Below, one piece after another: positions 29,801 to 39,170 of a stretch of 64,000 nucleotides of DNA. The stretch lies in assembly GCA_003605175.1 (NCBI GenBank), contig QWDA01000010.1, forward strand, positions 111,649 through 175,648. The letters run 5' to 3'. The first letter of the stretch is position 1; every line of letters starts with the position of its first letter. The position numbers were made by a program, and so were the translations under genes. The notes under the pieces were generated by a model that was not told where the DNA came from, did no database searches, and worked only from the letters and a program-made list of their open reading frames with translations. This stretch comes from Paracoccaceae bacterium (lineage in GTDB: Bacteria > Pseudomonadota > Alphaproteobacteria > Rhodobacterales > Rhodobacteraceae).

Positions 29801-29820
29801 GTTCTAAGAAATCATAAGAA
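29801..29820 (-). promoter_or_regulatory. Candidate operator upstream of the PQQ-associated transport operon: TAAGAA direct repeats
   Basis: Plus-strand TAAGAA-ATCA-TAAGAA, two half-sites 10 bp apart, matching 19318-19337 at 18 of 20 positions. It begins 79 bases upstream of the minus-strand start codon at 29722 and 116 bases upstream of the plus-strand gene at 29936, so it may serve both directions. Confidence 0.6.
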
Positions 29821-29935
29821 TCCTTGCGAATCCGGGCCTTGCGGGGCGCCGCGCAGGATGGTGCCACAGGCGCCCCGGCGCCAACCGATACTTTCGGCTC
29901 ATTGCAGGAAACCGGCCCCGGGCTAAGCTCCTCCC

Positions 29936-30457
29936 ATGCTTCAAGCGCCCCTTCTCGCCGCCGGTCTGGCGGTGTCTCTGGCGACCGCCGTCCTGGCGGA
30001 GGAAGCGCCCGTGGCGCCGGGAACCGTGGCGTTCCTCGGCATCCACTTCCTCGATACCTCGGCCGAAGGCGCCTATTACGGCGAGCGCCCCGAGGAGCGC
30101 GTCCGGATCGGCCTCCTCGAAGACGAGGTGCGCACAAGATTCGCCACGGAAGGCTTCACCTTCCTCGACCTCTCGCCGATCGCCGAGGAATTCGACCGCG
30201 TGGTGAACCCGGCCAACTGTTACGGCTGCGATGTCCGCATGGCCCGAAAGCTCGGCGCCGATTACGTGCTGGTGGGCGAGGTGCAGAAGGTCTCGAACCT
30301 GATCCTGTCGATGAACCTGATCCTGCGCGAAACCGGCGAGGGCCGGATGGTGCGCGGGCAGTCCGTCGAATTCCGCTCGAACAGCGACGAGAGCTGGCTG
30401 CGCGGCATCCGCTACATCCTGAAAAACAACATCTTCAAGGGAGGAAGAACCCCATGA
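29936..30457 (+). CDS. Secreted DUF3280/DUF2380-like protein
   Basis: 173 residues with a signal peptide (about 1-21, ending AVLAEEA). The body reads like a small lipoprotein-type domain that senses or binds: VAFLGIHFLDTSAEGAYYGERPEE, a CYGC motif in NPANCYGCDVRMARKLGADYVLVGEVQKVS, then a beta-rich C-terminus. The family assignment is from memory and tentative. Similar genes accompany methanol oxidation loci. It overlaps the next gene by ATGA and is divergent from the transport operon. Confidence 0.72.
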   Translation: MLQAPLLAAGLAVSLATAVLAEEAPVAPGTVAFLGIHFLDTSAEGAYYGERPEERVRIGLLEDEVRTRFATEGFTFLDLSPIAEEFDRVVNPANCYGCDVRMARKLGADYVLVGEVQKVSNLILSMNLILRETGEGRMVRGQSVEFRSNSDESWLRGIRYILKNNIFKGGRTP

Positions 30458-30993
30458 AACGAAGGACGGCGCTGATCGCCGGGCTGGCGCTGATGCTGCC
30501 GGCGGCGGCCATGGCCCACGGGCCGACACGGCAGAAGGTCACGCTCACGCAGACGGTGGTGGCCCCGCCCGCCGAGGTTTGGGCGGCGATCGGCGATTTC
30601 CAGGACATGTCCTGGCACCCGGCGGTTTTCTCCTCGACAGGCGAGGGCGGCAACGGGATCGACGCCACCCGAATCCTGACCCTCGGCCAGGAGGGCGGCC
30701 CGACCGTCTCGGAAGTGCTCTACAAATACGACGCCGCGAAGATGAGCTATTCCTACCGGATCACCGAAGTGGCGGTCGAAACCCTGCCGGTCACCAACTA
30801 TTCCTCGCATCTCACCGTGAAACCCGCCGAGGGCGGCGGCTCGCAGATCGAGTGGCGGGGCGCCTTCTATCGCGGCTATCCGAACAACGATCCGCCGCCG
30901 GAACTGAGCGACGAGGCCGCGGTCGCCGCCGTGACCGCGCTCTACCAGGCGGGGCTCGACGCGCTCGCCGAACGCTTCGGGGCCCTCAATTAG
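30454..30993 (+). CDS. Secreted SRPBCC-family protein, MxaD-like
   Basis: 179 residues. A signal peptide (MKRRTALIAGLALMLPAAAMA) precedes a START/Bet v1-like fold beginning VTLTQTVVAPPAEVWAAIGDFQDMSWHPAV, the standard SRPBCC opening. MxaD, a periplasmic SRPBCC protein, aids electron transfer from methanol dehydrogenase to cytochrome c in Methylobacterium; this protein is a plausible counterpart for XoxF. The start is in an ATGA overlap with the preceding gene, after a GGGAGGAAG ribosome-binding site. Confidence 0.85.
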   Translation: MKRRTALIAGLALMLPAAAMAHGPTRQKVTLTQTVVAPPAEVWAAIGDFQDMSWHPAVFSSTGEGGNGIDATRILTLGQEGGPTVSEVLYKYDAAKMSYSYRITEVAVETLPVTNYSSHLTVKPAEGGGSQIEWRGAFYRGYPNNDPPPELSDEAAVAAVTALYQAGLDALAERFGALN

Positions 30994-31918
30994 GGTCACA
31001 TTCGGGGTCCTCCCCGCCCTCGTCGCGGCCTCGGCCGCGGCGGGGGATATCGCCTTCGTCACAAACCAGAACAGCTCCGACCTGAGCGTGATCGACCTCG
31101 ACCGGCGCGAGGAGATCCGCCGCATCGAGGTGCCCGGCAAGCCCGCCGGTGTCGCCGTGGCCGGCGGCCGCGTCTACGTGGTCTCGCCCGATACCAAGGA
31201 GGTCCGCGCTCTCGATGCCGCCACCGGCGACAGGCTGGCAGAGGTCACCCTCGACGGCGGCCCGATCGGCATCGCGGTGGACGCGGCCCGCGGCCTTGTC
31301 TTCGTCTCCGACTGGTACAACGCGCGGATCTGGGTGCTCGACGCCCGCTCTCTCGCCGAACTCGCCAGCCTCGCCACCGGCAGCGCGCCCGCGGGCATTG
31401 CCGTCTCGCCCGATGGCACACTCCTCGCCTCGGCCGACCGCGACGCCGACGCGGTCTCGGTCTTCGACCTCGACACACTCGCCCTGCGCCACCGTGTGGG
31501 TGTCGGCACCCGGCCCTTCGGCCTGGGTTTCGCACCCGACGGGCAGCTCTTCGTCGCCAATGTCGGCACCAACGACGTGACCGTGCTCGACGCCGCTCAG
31601 GGCAAGACGCTCGCCACCTTCCCGGTCGGCGAGCGGCCCTATGGCGTGGCCTTCGCCGCCCGCCGGGCCTTCGTCACGAACCAGTATGCCGACACGGTCA
31701 GCGTCGTCGACCTCGCCACGCTCGCCCCCGTCGCCACCCTGGACGTGGGCGAATATCCCGAGGGCATCGGCTGGTCGGAAAGCGCCGGTGCGATCGTGGT
31801 GGCGAACTGGTTTTCCAACACGATCAGCCTGATCGACCCGGAAAGCCTCGAAACACTGTCTGAAGTGGAAACCGGCGACGGCCCGAGAGCCTTCGGCGAT
31901 TTCATCTGGAAAGAGTGA
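30989..31918 (+). CDS. YncE-like secreted beta-propeller protein, apparently starting at ATT
   Basis: From the GTG at 31088 the frame gives 276 residues, but the seven-bladed propeller and a signal peptide extend further upstream in the same frame (RVTFGVLPALVAASAAAGDIAFVTNQNS). The frame contains no ATG, GTG, TTG or CTG between the upstream in-frame stop at 30932 and the propeller. The only plausible initiator in that span is an ATT at 30989 overlapping the previous stop (ATTAG), giving 309 residues. Repeats such as VYVVSPDTKEVRALD, LFVANVGTNDVTVLD and AFVTNQYADTVSVVD are clear. It is probably a periplasmic partner in the PQQ system. Confidence 0.75.
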   Translation: MRVTFGVLPALVAASAAAGDIAFVTNQNSSDLSVIDLDRREEIRRIEVPGKPAGVAVAGGRVYVVSPDTKEVRALDAATGDRLAEVTLDGGPIGIAVDAARGLVFVSDWYNARIWVLDARSLAELASLATGSAPAGIAVSPDGTLLASADRDADAVSVFDLDTLALRHRVGVGTRPFGLGFAPDGQLFVANVGTNDVTVLDAAQGKTLATFPVGERPYGVAFAARRAFVTNQYADTVSVVDLATLAPVATLDVGEYPEGIGWSESAGAIVVANWFSNTISLIDPESLETLSEVETGDGPRAFGDFIWKE

Positions 31919-32332
31919 CGCCGATGAAGGGGACGGTCACGGCGACGGCCCCTCCCGCACCGAAACCAAAGCGCGCGCCCGGCTCGCCGCGCGGGTGGTG
32001 GCGCCGGTCAAGACCGCGCTGACCTTCTCGCCGATCCTCGACAGGAACCCGATGCCACCGCGGCGGGCCGCGCTCCCGGTCGGTCGACGTGGCCATGACA
32101 ATCACGACCCGGAGGTCATCTGAAATCCGCTGAGTTTTTCGCCAGTTTCATTCCCGACTGAGTGCGTTCATTGGTGCAGGCACGTTGAAGCATAGCTTCG
32201 TCCGTAAAGCGTTGGCTAAGCGGCCTTGCTCCCCTGGGCCGTGCCTTGCCCCGCCCGAATGGCGCCGGGAGGCGCCGGGCGAGCGCCTGCCCGCCCGGAC
32301 GGGCTGGCGCTCGCCCGGCTTGCGCTTCTGCT
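31919..32332. other. 414-base gap with a less GC-rich segment and no convincing gene
   Basis: The left part (31919-32120) is GC-rich with a short open frame that continues past the beta-propeller stop but lacks a start and family resemblance. Bases about 32120-32225 are visibly less GC-rich than everything around them and may be a remnant of foreign DNA. The right end holds the strong hairpin at 32274-32319. Confidence 0.5.
32274..32319. terminator. Large hairpin at the end of the xox operon
   Basis: A perfect 14-bp stem (32274-32287 with 32306-32319), then one T-T mismatch and a further 5-bp stem around a 6-base loop. It lies 14 bases beyond the last xox operon gene on the minus strand. There is no T-run on either side, so it may stabilise the mRNA 3' end or act with Rho. 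Confidence 0.6.
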
Positions 32333-32869
32333 CTAATACCCCGGCACCGGCTCCAGTTCTTCCACCGGATAGCCGAACAGCGCCCAGCCGTCCGAGCCCT
32401 CGGGCAGCCAGTAGACGCGGGTATAGCCATGGCCCAGAGCGCGTTTCGCCGCGTTCCAGGACATCCAGCAATTCTCCAGGCAGAAGAACAGCACCGGATG
32501 CGCCTTGTCGCCGCCCGTCGCCGCCTCGAGCCCGGCGCGGAAATAGGCGTCGGTCACCTCGGCGAGGGCACCAAAGCCCACATTCGGCAGCCAGATCGCG
32601 CCGGGGATCGAAACCCGCGGCGTCTCGCGCCAGATCGTGCCGGGCGGCAGCTTGGCGGGCTTCGGCGCGCGCGGCAGCACGTCGATGAAGGCGGTCTCGC
32701 CCGCCTCCCAGAGCGCATGGGCCTCCTCGGGCCCCACCACCGTCGCGCCTTCCAGCGTGGCCGGCACCGGCGCGCGGTACTCCTCCATCCGGAACCCCTC
32801 GGGCTCCGTCGCCTGGGCATGGGCAAACCCCGCCGCAAGGATCAGGAAAAGGACGGCGACGCCCCTCAA
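32333..32869 (-). CDS. PQQ-dependent catabolism-associated rhodanese-like protein (Cys-x3-Cys-Trp motif)
   Basis: 178 residues starting at TTG (32869), in a TTGA overlap with the xoxJ stop. This gives a good signal peptide (RGVAVLFLILAAGFAHAQA), whereas the longer frame from 32989 adds a leader inside xoxJ. The mature part is rhodanese-like, with the family motif CLENCWMSWNAAKRAL, and ends EELEPVPGY. Such proteins (the 'CXXCW' PQQ family) always accompany periplasmic quinoprotein dehydrogenases; a role in redox or metal handling is suspected, not shown. Confidence 0.87.
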   Translation of the reverse strand: MRGVAVLFLILAAGFAHAQATEPEGFRMEEYRAPVPATLEGATVVGPEEAHALWEAGETAFIDVLPRAPKPAKLPPGTIWRETPRVSIPGAIWLPNVGFGALAEVTDAYFRAGLEAATGGDKAHPVLFFCLENCWMSWNAAKRALGHGYTRVYWLPEGSDGWALFGYPVEELEPVPGY

Positions 32870-33705
32870 TTGCCAAGGTCGAGGACATCCGTCCCCATGT
32901 CGTTCAGAAGCGGCACCCCCGCCTCGGCGAGGATCGCGTTGATCTCGCCCTGGTTCCGGCGGATCAGCGAGTTGAGCTTGCGCTGCCACACCTTCTCGCC
33001 CTGCCGCACCCCCATGGTGATCCGGAAGAACAGCCGGGGCGGCAGCGCCTCCTTGACGAGCGGCGTTGCCTTCATCCCCGGATAGCTCTCCCTGACCAGG
33101 GGCCCGGCGAGCGGCCCCCAGAGGATCGCCGCGTCGATCTCGCCAGATTTCAGGTCCTCGAGCATGTCTGTTGCAGGGGATTCGAAGCGCCGGTCGACCA
33201 CGAGGTTATAGGCCTTCGCCTTCCCGATCAGCCCGTTCCGCGCCATGTGCGTGGCCGGCGGCGAGCCGGCGATGATGCCGATCCGCCTGCCCTTCAGGGC
33301 CGGATCGGAAAGCTCCGTCACCCCGGCGAGATCGCCGCCCTCGGGCACCACCAGCGCGAAGGCCGAGGTCATGTAATGGTTGGTGTTCAGCACCAGCTCG
33401 TGCCCCTGCGCGTAGCCGATCACCACGTCGCACTTGTTGGCCTTGAGCGTGTTGCGGATGAACCCCGTCGCCATCGGGTACCAGCTGTACTGCACCGGCA
33501 GCCCCAGCTTCTCGGCGAAAAGCTCGGCGAGCCGGTTCTCGTAGCCCCGGCCCTCCCGGTCCGACATCGGGTAGTTCGCCGGATCGGCGCAGACCCGGAA
33601 ATGGTTCTTCGACACCAGGTCCGAGGTCTGCGCAAAGCCGCTCCCCGCACCGGCCAGGACCAGTGCGAGCGCGGCAAGCGTTCTGCGGAGACCGCTAGGT
33701 GCCAA
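32866..33705 (-). CDS. xoxJ: XoxJ, quinoprotein dehydrogenase-associated periplasmic binding protein
   Basis: 279 residues, start TTG at 33705 overlapping the cytochrome gene by 11 bases. A signal peptide (LRRTLAALALVLAGAGSGFAQ) precedes a type 2 periplasmic-binding fold: FRVCADPANYPMSDREGRGYENRLAELFAEKLGLPVQY is the standard XoxJ/MxaJ opening. XoxJ is encoded with XoxF and cytochrome XoxG and is thought to help activate XoxF. Order xoxF, cytochrome, xoxJ is the common one. Confidence 0.94.
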   Translation of the reverse strand: MAPSGLRRTLAALALVLAGAGSGFAQTSDLVSKNHFRVCADPANYPMSDREGRGYENRLAELFAEKLGLPVQYSWYPMATGFIRNTLKANKCDVVIGYAQGHELVLNTNHYMTSAFALVVPEGGDLAGVTELSDPALKGRRIGIIAGSPPATHMARNGLIGKAKAYNLVVDRRFESPATDMLEDLKSGEIDAAILWGPLAGPLVRESYPGMKATPLVKEALPPRLFFRITMGVRQGEKVWQRKLNSLIRRNQGEINAILAEAGVPLLNDMGTDVLDLGN

Positions 33706-34243
33706 GGCAGTTGTTCTCGTCTTCGCGGATCACGTCCGACTTGTCGACGCGGGCTTTCGGCCGCCCCCGGGGCAGCGCATCGGTGCCGCGCGCCAGCAGG
33801 TAGACATAGATGTCCTGCAGGTAGCACATCACGTTCGGGTTGTCGCCGAAGGCGGGCATCACCGAGTTCTCGGCGGCGTCGACCTTCTTCCGGCCGTCGG
33901 CGACGACGGCGTAGAAATCGTAGTAATCCATGTTCACGGCCGAGAACTTGATCTTCGGCGCGTAGGAAGACCCCTCGCCATCCGGGCCATGGCAGACATG
34001 GCATTCCGAGTGGTAGCGGCGGAAGCCCGAATAGGTCATCCAGTCGATCGTGCCGTCGTCCTCGATGTTGAAGGTGGGCAGATCGTCGGCGGTGTACCAG
34101 CGCCCGTCTTCCTCGTAGGCCGCCTTCACCTCCGGGTCGTCGGGTCCGAATTTCGGCGGTCCGTCATGCAGGGCCATGTCCTGCGCGAACGCGGCTCCGG
34201 CGATGAGGAGCGCCGCGAGGGTGATTGGAAGTTTCTTGTTCAT
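33695..34243 (-). CDS. xoxG: Cytochrome c, electron acceptor of XoxF
   Basis: 182 residues with a signal peptide (MNKKLPITLAALLIAGAAFA). One haem-binding motif, CHVCH, at residues 81-85, with a likely axial Met in NSVMPAFGDNP. Extra cysteines near the end (MCYL, NNCLGT) are characteristic of this methanol-oxidation cytochrome family (CycB in Paracoccus). It takes electrons from XoxF in the periplasm. A strong hairpin separates it from xoxF. Confidence 0.94.
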   Translation of the reverse strand: MNKKLPITLAALLIAGAAFAQDMALHDGPPKFGPDDPEVKAAYEEDGRWYTADDLPTFNIEDDGTIDWMTYSGFRRYHSECHVCHGPDGEGSSYAPKIKFSAVNMDYYDFYAVVADGRKKVDAAENSVMPAFGDNPNVMCYLQDIYVYLLARGTDALPRGRPKARVDKSDVIREDENNCLGT

Positions 34244-34269
34244 TGGTGCGTTCCTCCCCTTCAGAATGA

Positions 34270-34294
34270 GGGCCGGCGCAGTCTGCGCCGGCCC
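34270..34294 (-). terminator. Hairpin between xoxF and the cytochrome gene
   Basis: GGGCCGGCGCAG pairs perfectly with CTGCGCCGGCCC around one central base, 12 bp in all, 20 bases after the xoxF stop. No T-run follows on the minus strand. It could trim or stabilise the xoxF message so that XoxF is made in excess over the downstream proteins. Confidence 0.7.
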
Positions 34295-34314
34295 CTTTTC
34301 AATCCCCGCGTGCC

Positions 34315-36114
34315 TCAGTCGGGCAGCGTGAAGACCGTGAGCTGACCGCCGAGCGCGGTGTAGTCGCTCAGGGCAGCGTAGCCGCCCACGGCGCCCAGAC
34401 CGTCATTCGGGTTGGTCAGACCGGCCGCGAGACCGATCCCGGCCCAGCCGCCGACACCCGACAGGATGCCCACATACTGCTTGCCGTTCTGGCTGTAGGT
34501 CATCACGTTGCCGATGATCCCCGACGGGGTCTTGAACCGGTAGAGCTCTTCGCCCGTCTCGGCCGAGACCGCCTTCAGGTAGCCTTCGAGCGTGCCGTAG
34601 AACACGATGTCGCCCGCGGTGGCCAGAGCGCCCGACCAGACCGAGAACTGCTCGGGGATCGACCACTTGATCTCGCCGTTGATGTTGTCCCAGGCGATGA
34701 AGTTGCCCATGCCGCCATGGCTGTCGGGCGCCGGGTACATCGCAAGCGTCGCCCCGACATAGGGCTGACCGGCCGTGTAGCTGACCCGGAACGGTTCGTA
34801 GTCCATGCAGACGTGGTTGGTCGGCACGTAGAACAGTTCCGTCTCCGGCGAGTAGGCCGCCGGTTGCTGGTCCTTGGAGCCGAGCGCCGCCGGGCAGATG
34901 CCGGTCGAGTTCACGTCCTCGCCGTTCTGTTCGGTGGAGTACTGCGCCACCACGGCCGGACGGCCATAGGTGTCGGAGGCCGGGTCCATGTCGACGCCGG
35001 TGGTCCAGTTCACCGCCGGGTCGTACTTCTCGGCGACGAGCAGTTCGCCCGAAACGCGGTCGAGCGTATAGCCCAGGCCGTTCCGGTCGAAATGGGTCAG
35101 GAGCTTGCGCTCTTCGCCATCGATCTCCTGCTCGGTCAGGATCATCTCGTTGATCCCGTCATAGTCCCACTCGTCATGCGGGGTCATCTGGTAGACCCAC
35201 TTCGCCATGCCGGTATCGGCATCGCGCGCCATGATGGTCATCGACCACCGGTTGTCGCCCGGGCGCTGCGCCGGGTTCCAGGTCGAGGGGTTGCCGGTGC
35301 CGTAATACACCAGGTTCAGCTCGGGATCGTACGAATACCAGCCCCAGGTGGTGCCGCCGCCGATCATCCACTGATCGCCTTCCCAGGTCGCCGTGCCCGA
35401 ATCCGCGCCCACGGGTTGGCCCAGATGTGTGGTATTCTCGGGATCCATCAGCGTGTCGCTGTCCGGACCCATCGAATAGGCGCGCCAGACCTGCTCGCCG
35501 GTGTTCATGTCATAGGCCGTGACCGACCCGCGCACACCGAACTCGCCGCCGGAGATCCCGACGATGATCTTGTCGTTGACCGGCAGCACGGTCGCGGTGT
35601 TGGTCTCGCCCTTGGACGGATCGCCATTCGCCACCGACCAGATCACCTCGCCGCTATCGGCGTCGAGCGCCACGATGGTGGTGTCGGCCTGGTGCAGGAA
35701 GATCTTGCCGTCGGCATAGGCGACGCCACGGTTGACCGTGTCGCAGCACATCACCGGAATGACGTCCGGATCCTGCTTGGGCTCGTACTTCCACTTGATC
35801 TTGCCGTCATTGGCGAGATCGAGCGCGTAGACGATGTTCGGGAACGGGGTATGCAGGTACATCGTGTCGCCGATCACGATCGGCGAGCCCTCGTGACCGC
35901 GCAACACGCCGGTCGAGAAGGTCCAGGCGACCTGCAGGTCACCCACGTTGTCCTTGTTGATCTGGTCGAGCTTCGAATAGCGCTGGTTCGCGTAATCGCC
36001 GGTCTGCAGGACCCACTGATCCGGATTGTCGATCTCGGCCTGGACCGAATCGCTGGCCATCGCGCCGGACGTGCACAGCGCCATGGCAGTCGTGATTGCG
36101 AGCAATCTCTTCAT
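34315..36114 (-). CDS. xoxF: Lanthanide-dependent PQQ methanol dehydrogenase XoxF
   Basis: 599 residues with a signal peptide (about 1-20) and an eight-bladed propeller. The vicinal disulfide Cys123-Cys124 ([10 protein letters not shown]) is present. The active site has W316-D-Y-D-G: Asp317 as catalytic base and Asp319, the extra acid that marks the lanthanide-type XoxF as opposed to calcium-type MxaF, which has a small residue there. Glu191 (GGEFGVRG) and the Asn of [11 protein letters not shown] are likely metal ligands. It oxidises methanol or similar alcohols in the periplasm. A GGGAGAG ribosome-binding site precedes the ATG. Confidence 0.97.
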   Translation of the reverse strand: MKRLLAITTAMALCTSGAMASDSVQAEIDNPDQWVLQTGDYANQRYSKLDQINKDNVGDLQVAWTFSTGVLRGHEGSPIVIGDTMYLHTPFPNIVYALDLANDGKIKWKYEPKQDPDVIPVMCCDTVNRGVAYADGKIFLHQADTTIVALDADSGEVIWSVANGDPSKGETNTATVLPVNDKIIVGISGGEFGVRGSVTAYDMNTGEQVWRAYSMGPDSDTLMDPENTTHLGQPVGADSGTATWEGDQWMIGGGTTWGWYSYDPELNLVYYGTGNPSTWNPAQRPGDNRWSMTIMARDADTGMAKWVYQMTPHDEWDYDGINEMILTEQEIDGEERKLLTHFDRNGLGYTLDRVSGELLVAEKYDPAVNWTTGVDMDPASDTYGRPAVVAQYSTEQNGEDVNSTGICPAALGSKDQQPAAYSPETELFYVPTNHVCMDYEPFRVSYTAGQPYVGATLAMYPAPDSHGGMGNFIAWDNINGEIKWSIPEQFSVWSGALATAGDIVFYGTLEGYLKAVSAETGEELYRFKTPSGIIGNVMTYSQNGKQYVGILSGVGGWAGIGLAAGLTNPNDGLGAVGGYAALSDYTALGGQLTVFTLPD

Positions 36115-36315
36115 GCTTTTCTCTCCCTAGTCGGTGTGATGGACCCCCAGCTCTGACGGCTTCCGCCGTTGTGCTCCCCTGAGACGTCCTGACCTTTCCC
36201 GATGCCTCGTTGGCTCCGTCACCGGGTCTTCCGTGGTGATAGATCTCTCCTTCTCCCTCCTCGCATTCTGGTTGTCGGTCCGGGGCGCAACCATAGGGCG
36301 CCCCGACCTCTCCCT
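36115..36315 (-). promoter_or_regulatory. Upstream region of xoxF with a hairpin after fghA
   Basis: About 200 bases hold the presumed xoxF promoter, for which I could not assign boxes. Next to the fghA stop, CGGGGCGC (36281-36288) pairs with GCGCCCCG (36298-36305), an 8-bp stem that may end the flhA-fghA transcript. The TAAGAA motif is absent here. Confidence 0.5.
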
Positions 36316-37160
36316 CTAGTTGTGTGTAGCGTGCAAACGCTCCGCGTGCCAAGCCACATGATCGCCGGCGAAGGTCTGCACGAAGTAGTAGCTGTGGTCG
36401 TAACCCGCCTGGATCCGCACCTGCCCCGGCTGGCGCCGCCGCGTCATCGCCGCGGCCAGCGCCTCGGGCTTCAGGAGATCGAGGAACTGGTCCTTCGACC
36501 CCTGGTCCACCAGGATGTCGCCCTTCCAGCCGTTCTCCTCCAGGAGGATCGAGCTGTCATGCACGCCCCAGGCCGATTCATCGTCGCCGAGATAGGCGGA
36601 AAGCTGCTTCCGCCCCCAATCCGACCGGGTCGGGTTGGCGATCGGCGCGAAGGCCGAGACCGAACCGTAGAGATCCGGGTTCCGCAGCGCGATGGTCAGC
36701 GCCCCGTGCCCGCCCATGGAATGCCCGGTGATGCCATGCGCCCCGTTGACCGGGAAGTTGTCGCACACCACCGAGCGCAGCTCCGACACGACGTAGTCGT
36801 ACATCCGGAAATGCGGCCGCCAGGGCTCGCGCGTGGCGTTCACGTAGAACCCCGCGCCCTGGCCCAGGTCGTAGGCGTCGTCATCCGCCACCCCCTCGCC
36901 CCGGGGCGAGGTGTCGGGAAAGACCACCGCGATCCCGTGCTCCGCCGCATGCTCCTGGAACCCGCCCTTGGTCATGGCGTTCTCGTGGGTGCAGGTCAGG
37001 CCCGACAGGTACCAGAGCACCGGAACCGGGCCTGCCTCCGCCTGCGGCGGCAGGTAGACGGCGAAGGTCATGTCGACACCGCAGGTGTTCGACGGGTGCT
37101 TGCAGACCTTCTGCACGCCGTCGAAACAGCGGTTCTCCGATATGACCTCGATCTCGCTCA

Positions 37161-37161
<1 letters not shown>
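36316..37161 (-). CDS. fghA: S-formylglutathione hydrolase
   Basis: 281 residues from the ATG at 37161, sharing one base with the flhA stop (TGATG); the long upstream frame is an artefact. Esterase D-type alpha/beta hydrolase: YLSGLTCTHENAMTKGGFQE, nucleophile elbow GHSMGG with Ser148, later Asp and the His of YDHSYYFV. It releases formate and glutathione from S-formylglutathione, the second step of cytoplasmic formaldehyde oxidation, right after FlhA. Confidence 0.97.
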
Positions 37162-38288
<1,127 letters not shown>

Positions 38289-38443
38289 AGTCCCTCCCGT
38301 ATCCGCCTGACTCGCAGGCTTCTAGTTGTGAAAATCGTAGTCGCCGCCTCTCGCGACCGGCAATCGAGACCTTGGTTGGTATTCGCGGCCGTAGACCCGG
38401 GCGGCAGGGCAGGGATATGCTCCAACAAGGAGGATTTTCAACA

Positions 38444-39058
38444 ATGAAGCGATACGCGGCGCTTGCGGCGGTGCTTGCCATGGTTTCCCTTCCGGGCGCG
38501 GTCCGGGCGGCGGATTTCGCCGATCCGTCCTGGCCCTGCGTCCAGCGCAAGGTCGAGAACCTGTCGGTCGGGCTGATGTGGCCCGCGCCGATTCCCGAGG
38601 GAAAACTGACCGGAGAAGTGGCCGGGGACGCGAGCGACCTCGCCCAGCGTTTCGCGCTCAGGAAGCTCACCCTCGAGGAGGTCCGCCCCGCCATGGACGC
38701 CTTCGTCGAAAAGCACGGCCGCGACCCGGCGCTGCTCGGCCAGGTGTTCCGGGAGAGCTTCGAGAGGCTCGCCCGCACCCGCCGCGCGATCATGAAGGGC
38801 ATCGGCGCGTACTCGCTCTCGCAGATCGCGCTCGCCGACCGGATCGAAAAGGCCCGCGACGAGATGGACACGCTGATGCAGGCCGCCGAGCCCGATTACG
38901 ACCGGGTCGACGCGCTCGAGGAACAGATCGACTGGGACGAGCGGATCTACAACGAGCGCCGTCAGTCGCTCACCTATGTCTGCGAAACCCCGGTGCTGCT
39001 CGAAAAGCGCCTCTACGCGATCGCACAGATGCTGCAATCCGCGTCCGAGGGCGGCTGA
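38444..39058 (+). CDS. Secreted helical protein of unknown function beside the formaldehyde genes
   Basis: 204 residues from the ATG at 38444, with a textbook AAGGAGGA ribosome-binding site. A signal peptide (MKRYAALAAVLAMVSLPGAVRA) is followed by a Cys-containing start (SWPCVQRKVENLSVG), a largely helical body rich in charged residues (RIEKARDEMDTLMQAAEPDYDRVDALEEQIDWDERIYNERRQS) and a second Cys (TYVCETPVLLEK). The two cysteines may pair. It is divergent from flhA with 155 bases between, suggesting co-regulation with methanol oxidation. I do not recognise a named family. Confidence 0.75.
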   Translation: MKRYAALAAVLAMVSLPGAVRAADFADPSWPCVQRKVENLSVGLMWPAPIPEGKLTGEVAGDASDLAQRFALRKLTLEEVRPAMDAFVEKHGRDPALLGQVFRESFERLARTRRAIMKGIGAYSLSQIALADRIEKARDEMDTLMQAAEPDYDRVDALEEQIDWDERIYNERRQSLTYVCETPVLLEKRLYAIAQMLQSASEGG

Positions 39059-39119
39059 GCCACCCGCCGGGGCCAGACCTCGCTGGCGCCGGTCCGACCG
39101 GATCCGGTGCCGCGCGGTG

Positions 39120-39152
39120 TACGGGTTGTGTACAGGTTGTGTACAGGTTGTG
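39120..39152 (+). repeat. Three-copy 11-bp tandem repeat, second locus
   Basis: TACGGGTTGTG followed by two copies of TACAGGTTGTG, the reverse complement of the unit at 1714-1746. It lies in the gap between two convergent genes, next to a small GCCCCG/CGGGGC hairpin (39154-39170). Confidence 0.85.
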
Positions 39153-39170
39153 CGCCCCGATTTCCGGGGC

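Noticed and set aside
31902..32105. A 67-codon minus-strand frame after the YncE-like gene
   Set aside because: It overlaps the 3' end of the propeller gene, has arginine-rich shadow composition and has no ribosome-binding site.
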